Positions 59,328 to 64,000 of a stretch of 64,000 nt of DNA are shown piece after piece. The notes under the pieces are model-generated. The model ran no database searches, was not told where the DNA came from, and saw only the letters and a program-made list of their open reading frames with translations. The DNA lies in contig OENT01000915.1 in NCBI GenBank assembly GCA_900239685.1, positions 1 to 64,000 of the forward strand, given 5' to 3'. Both the position numbers and the translations under genes were made by a program. The stretch comes from Rotaria macrura. Taxonomy: Eukaryota; Rotifera; Eurotatoria; Philodinida; Philodinidae. Position 1 is the stretch's first letter. Every line of letters starts with the position of its first letter.

Positions 59328-62300
59328 ACTATCTCTATCATCGAGAATGAACATACATTTATTCATATATTGTTCTCTCTCGTTTCTTTGTTTTCTTTTT
59401 CTCAATGTGTAGTATTATTGTTGTTCGTGTGTGCGTGTATCACTTTCTTTTTTTTTTGACTTTATTGTACAGAGAAAATATAACGAATGTTTATTGGGTA
59501 TTGATGTTACATGCATGCTCTTTTTTGTCGTTATAAGATCTATAGATATGTGTTTGTCTATTTTTGCTTTATCTCTAACATAATAAAATGTACCTATCTT
59601 ATAGATAGATTTGAAAAACAAATCTGCAAGAAATCATTCTCTCTTAAAATAAAATCTACGAGCATTTCAATTGAAAATAATTTTTAGTGCCTTTTATTCA
59701 AACATCTATCTATAAGAATTTGTTTAGCGAATAAATTTGTTCCCGAATTACTCGTTACGCATTGTCTTATCATGCAAACTAATCGTAGTAAATTATCATA
59801 AAATTCTTTTTCAATGATTAGTAACCGATATTAAATGTATACCAATACTTCAAAAGAAAAGGACATAGCTCTGTTATTTTTATTGTTGCTCCATGAGAAC
59901 TGATGCTACTGATTCTCCATCCCTCTCTCTTTTGTTCGTCTTCAAAACGTGTGTTGAAAGAGTGGAGGATTAGTTTAGAACGAGAGTGATTACTAACAAA
60001 AAAAAAGTCAAGTTTATTTTGGGATTTTGAATATAATGAAGAGAATCATATGCTGATAAATATATATGATGAAATCGATAGAATATAGATTATCAAGCAT
60101 TTTATTTTCGAAAGATTGCATTTCCTTTAGATTACTTCAATATGAATGCAGTTATCGAAATCGTCAACATTTTAGAGATGAATTTAAGTCAGTATTTATC
60201 TGATCACACATAAGTCATTAAAAAGTAATGCAGAAATATTCAATGAGATACAATAACATTGGCATTAGATATCTGTCAAATAATTGTGATTAATACATTA
60301 TATTAGAATTTGAAAATTTTCTGTAGATTATTGTTTTTTAAATTTATATACATAATTATTTTGAAAGAGCATATCCGACAGTAGAACATTTTTGAGTTCT
60401 TTTGTTTTTCTTTTGACATCTTTCCACCTTTGATGATTCATTGATAACAACAATATATATATATATGTCTTATTCCTCAAGAAAGCAAATATTACTAGCA
60501 CATATGTTCTATAGAGGAAAATGATGTAACCTATTATCAATGATGTTTCCTCGAACCTTTCAGATACAGTTAGACTACGAAAAGATTAACAAGGAAGTAT
60601 TAAAATCTATTTATCTATCTTGTTGTTGCAAATCACAATTTTTTTTCACACAGAGAAATTTGTAAGGAATATCATGTGAAAAAAAGAATTAATATTTCAT
60701 CTGAAAATATCTGAGCTTACGAAGTACTTCTATTTATCTACTTTGACATGAACAGAGATGAACTTTCCTTCATGAGAAGTTTAAAGTCAAAAATAAAAGA
60801 AAAATACGTATGCCGATTCAAGTTCTTACTCGATATCTAATTTCATATGAGACGAAATAAAGAAAGATTTCAGAGACCATATTCAATAGACGGTAGATCA
60901 AATTTAGAATATTACCGTGAAAGCGATGGTTGTATCAAGTTCATATACATTAGTAGAATGAATGAAATCATTTTTTGGACTTAGTTCGACATGCGAAAAA
61001 ATGAGATCTTTGACTTTTCTGTAAATAAATGTAACTAGAAAAAAATCCCAATCCTATTATTCACGTATTCAGCGGTTTTTAAAAATCGATTTTAATAACC
61101 ATACAAACGTCATAAAACTTGTATCAGGGAAATTTAAAGAGTTTCACAAATTCGTTCTCATGATAATGCATTCGAAAGTGTTTTTCTCCGTGCCTTTTTT
61201 GGATTACTTGTAAAGAATTAAATAGATATTTTAAACGTATCAATACATTATATGATGGGGAAAAGGTATGCAGTAAACGTATTCGAAGGCTGAGAACAAG
61301 ATTTGATTTACAAATACGTTATAAATGTAAATAGTAAGGTGTTACATGTAATACCGCAGTCAAAAGCTTGATAAATAGAATCCTATGAAGAAGTATCTGA
61401 ACAAACATATTTTTAGCTTTGTCATAATATGTATCGGAGATTTAGACTGGCCTCAATAAGGAGGCTTGTTCTACTTGTGAAAGCTTACATTCGTCTGTAC
61501 CTGCGACAGCCAGGTAGGCCAACTGATTTGTTTAGATCTCTGATATGTATCAAAACATTTCTTCATAATAGCTTATATGTATGTAGATGTTGAGTCAGAA
61601 ATATTTGATTATAAAAACACCTAGTTTTTCGATGTACTTCATGGAATGGAAGAATTTTCATATTCAAACTCGAACCTTATAAGCTCAGTAGGAGATTTAT
61701 TTTCTTTCGCTGTCAAAAGATAAAAGACATTTCGTACCATAAAATAGAAGATCTTCGATGTCGAACAATCATTATGTACGAAAGATGAAGTTGTTTTCAT
61801 TAAAAATTCACTAGAAAAAAATATCATTTATTTAAATTGACTTTAGTATGAATGGAATGACTCACAAGTTTTGAGGATCAGTGATTTCTTGGCAACGTAT
61901 GTCTTTCTATCATGTGAAACTATCGGAGAACCAATTGGATGATTGTTTCGTTTTATTCATTCAAATATTTGAATCCGAATAGTATCTTTGAACATATTCA
62001 GAAACCAAAGAACTTCGATTGAGGATTGAAAAAAATCACAACACAATAGATCAGTTCACTATACTCGTCGGATTTTCTAATGTTGAGTTGATATTAAAGC
62101 AAAATCAAAGAATAGGAAACCACTGATTTCTGTTACTCACGATAGTTTTCTTCCCGAACATTCAAACTATTTTAAATGTATTAAATCAAAAAAGCAATCG
62201 AAATATTGGATTCCAATAAACTTGACTCTCTTACACTATCAATAATCGATTATTTTGTTTTCAAAAGTATTTGTTTCGAATTAAAAAATTTTACTTAACT

Positions 62301-64000
62301 TTAAATTTCGTTTTAATTATTACGTCATTTTTATTAGAAGATAAAATAGAAATATGTGTTCCTTCAATTGTTTATTTATTCAATGTATTTTTGCTCTGAA
62401 TACTAACATTCACAGATGAAATTGATTCTAAAACGACAATAGCAATAGGTTTCATTCAGCAATTTTCATTAATCGATAATCGACATATTTCTGATATATT
62501 TTTCTTCTAGTAATAAACAAAATAAAATTGTTTCAAAGTTTATTATCATAATCAAAAAACAATACAGGGGAACTGTATTTAACTTTAGGAATAGACTCTA
62601 TTGTTCAAAAGAAATTAGAAACATGCCTAAAATTTAGAAAAATTCATTTATAATTTAAACGAATAGAAACACGACCCTATTTACTAAAGTTTAATATGTG
62701 AGAAACTTGGATCGAAGTTACTGTCTTGAATTCACTTTGTTCTTGGCACAGATCTCTATTTTTTCGATTACTGAGCAATGTAAGTCACTTAGTGCCGATT
62801 TTATAGAACGATTGAATCTTTTACATCTTGTTTTTTAATTAAAAGTTTCCAAAGATGTCGTGTCTCCACCGTCGCGTCTAGAGAAAAAAAGCTTGGCGAC
62901 GAAATCCTAACTATAAGGCTAAAATATGGAATTCCCATATCTTATCTCAGCTTTACGATACTATAGAATTATTCTAAGCGACGCCTTAATTTTGATTTTG
63001 AATTCTTGCTTTTCCCTCATTACTGTTAATTTGCTGAATTATACTTTGTGAATTTTGCAATATTATTATAAGCGTTGAATTACATAGTAAAATAAACTAT
63101 TTCATATCTTTTTTGCCCTTCCAACTAGTCAGGTTGCTAGTGAGGTAGAGGTAAGATACGTGTAGTTGCACGAATGGTGGTTGAAGAACTGCAAAACTTT
63201 GACTTGAAAGTTACATGAATTATTTTCGTTGAAAAGATATACACGATTGAACTTTCTTGCTTTCGAATGACGTAGAAAGAAAAGTATATGACATATGATA
63301 AGAAGCACGAAATCAGCGACTTGATCATATACTTGCTGAATACAGAGCTCAAGGCTTTTTTACCAATAGATCGCAATTGTTGGTAAAAACGGACGTGCTC
63401 TTATTTGATTATGCTTTGTCTTTATGTAAGTTTATGTACCAAGGCTTAATACATTGCATTCTATTTGATGAATATTTTATTGAAGTGCTAGACTTAAGTA
63501 ATTACTTAAAAACATATTGGAATAATACGCCCCTGGGAATCTAGTATCTTCATCGATCAGTAGAACTAATTCAATTATTTCCATGTATGTTTATTTTCTT
63601 CTCTTTTTTAATGTGATACAACAGACTTTTTCGATCATCCATTCAATTCAAAGAAATTTATTCCTATTACATCGGCATGTATGATAACACAATGATGAAG
63701 AAAAAAGTTGTCGTCTTATATCTTCAAGTTTGTTAGTCTATATAAAATATGTCGTTTTCTTTTGTTAATACAAGTACTTAAGCCATGTGTTCATTTAATT
63801 CAATTTTATCAAAGATGTTTCGGCATTTAATTTACTCAGTAGGTGAATATCGCTATTGCTATTAGTATTTAGAATTCATTGAATAGGTACATAATCATTT
63901 TTTTTTCTTCTCTTTTCAATTTACACAATCTACAATTAGAATTGGCTTGTACATAAAAGAATTAAGTGTGACTTGTCGTCAAAGAACAAAAAAAAAGTGA
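59328..64000. other. Downstream of the HMG-box gene, no gene recognised
   Basis: The start is the HMG-box 3' UTR; AATAAA at 59582-59587 is a candidate poly(A) signal. The remaining 4.4 kb are AT-rich with frames under 80 codons and no domain. A small hairpin-prone sequence (TACCTG cgacagc CAGGTA) lies near 61498-61516 next to GGCCTC/GAGGC words, but it does not fold by eye into a tRNA. Confidence 0.55.
59582..59587 (+). terminator. Candidate poly(A) signal for the HMG-box gene
   Basis: AATAAA about 255 bp after the stop codon. A second AATAAA occurs about 65 bp further on. Neither is tested. Confidence 0.4.

Overview
The window is eukaryotic nuclear DNA from an animal, not a bacterium or a virus. 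It is strongly AT-rich, its genes are split by GT-AG introns, and it encodes a multi-Tudor germ-granule-type protein, PEX1, 14-3-3, a single-HMG-box protein and an SLC35A-type Golgi transporter. The very short introns (44-78 bp), the A/T-ending codons and the leucine-rich-repeat relic would fit a bdelloid rotifer or another small spiralian. That taxon is an inference, because nothing in the window is diagnostic.

Layout. 1-5230: intergenic, with one GC-richer repeat-like island (about 4265-4530). 5231-6757 (+): SLC35A-type nucleotide-sugar transporter with an unusual extra C-terminal membrane segment and lumenal tail. 10068-11225 (-): intact type II membrane protein, probably a Golgi glycosyltransferase-like enzyme. 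15988-32873 (+): a 20-exon gene that I reassembled exon by exon with consistent splice phases. It encodes about 1730 aa with six Tudor domains and a central RGG/DRGG array. 34153-34440 (+): broken Myb/SANT-like relic. 37127-38137 (+): complete five-exon 14-3-3. 38912-48853 (-): complete 16- or 17-exon PEX1, reassembled from start codon to stop. About 50765-51880 (-): decayed leucine-rich-repeat gene. About 52765-53770 (-): further decayed coding relics of unknown family. 58978-59327 (+): two-exon, 93-aa HMG-box gene behind a promoter region rich in simple repeats. 53771-58977 and 59328-64000: no gene seen.

How the genes relate. The neighbours do not form one pathway. The SLC35A protein and the type II membrane protein could both act in Golgi glycosylation. 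The Tudor protein is the most interesting locus. In known systems Tudor domains read symmetric dimethylarginine in RG/RGG tails of PIWI and Vasa partners, and here one polypeptide carries both six Tudor modules and a large RGG tract. Seven consecutive exons around that tract are symmetric phase 1-1, so any could be skipped without a frameshift. Introns are sharply bimodal in size (44-78 bp or at least 792 bp), and several GC-richer, repeat-like islands lie inside the large class, which suggests old insertions.

Limits. All calls come from reading translations and splice sites by eye. No homology search, RNA evidence or folding was available.
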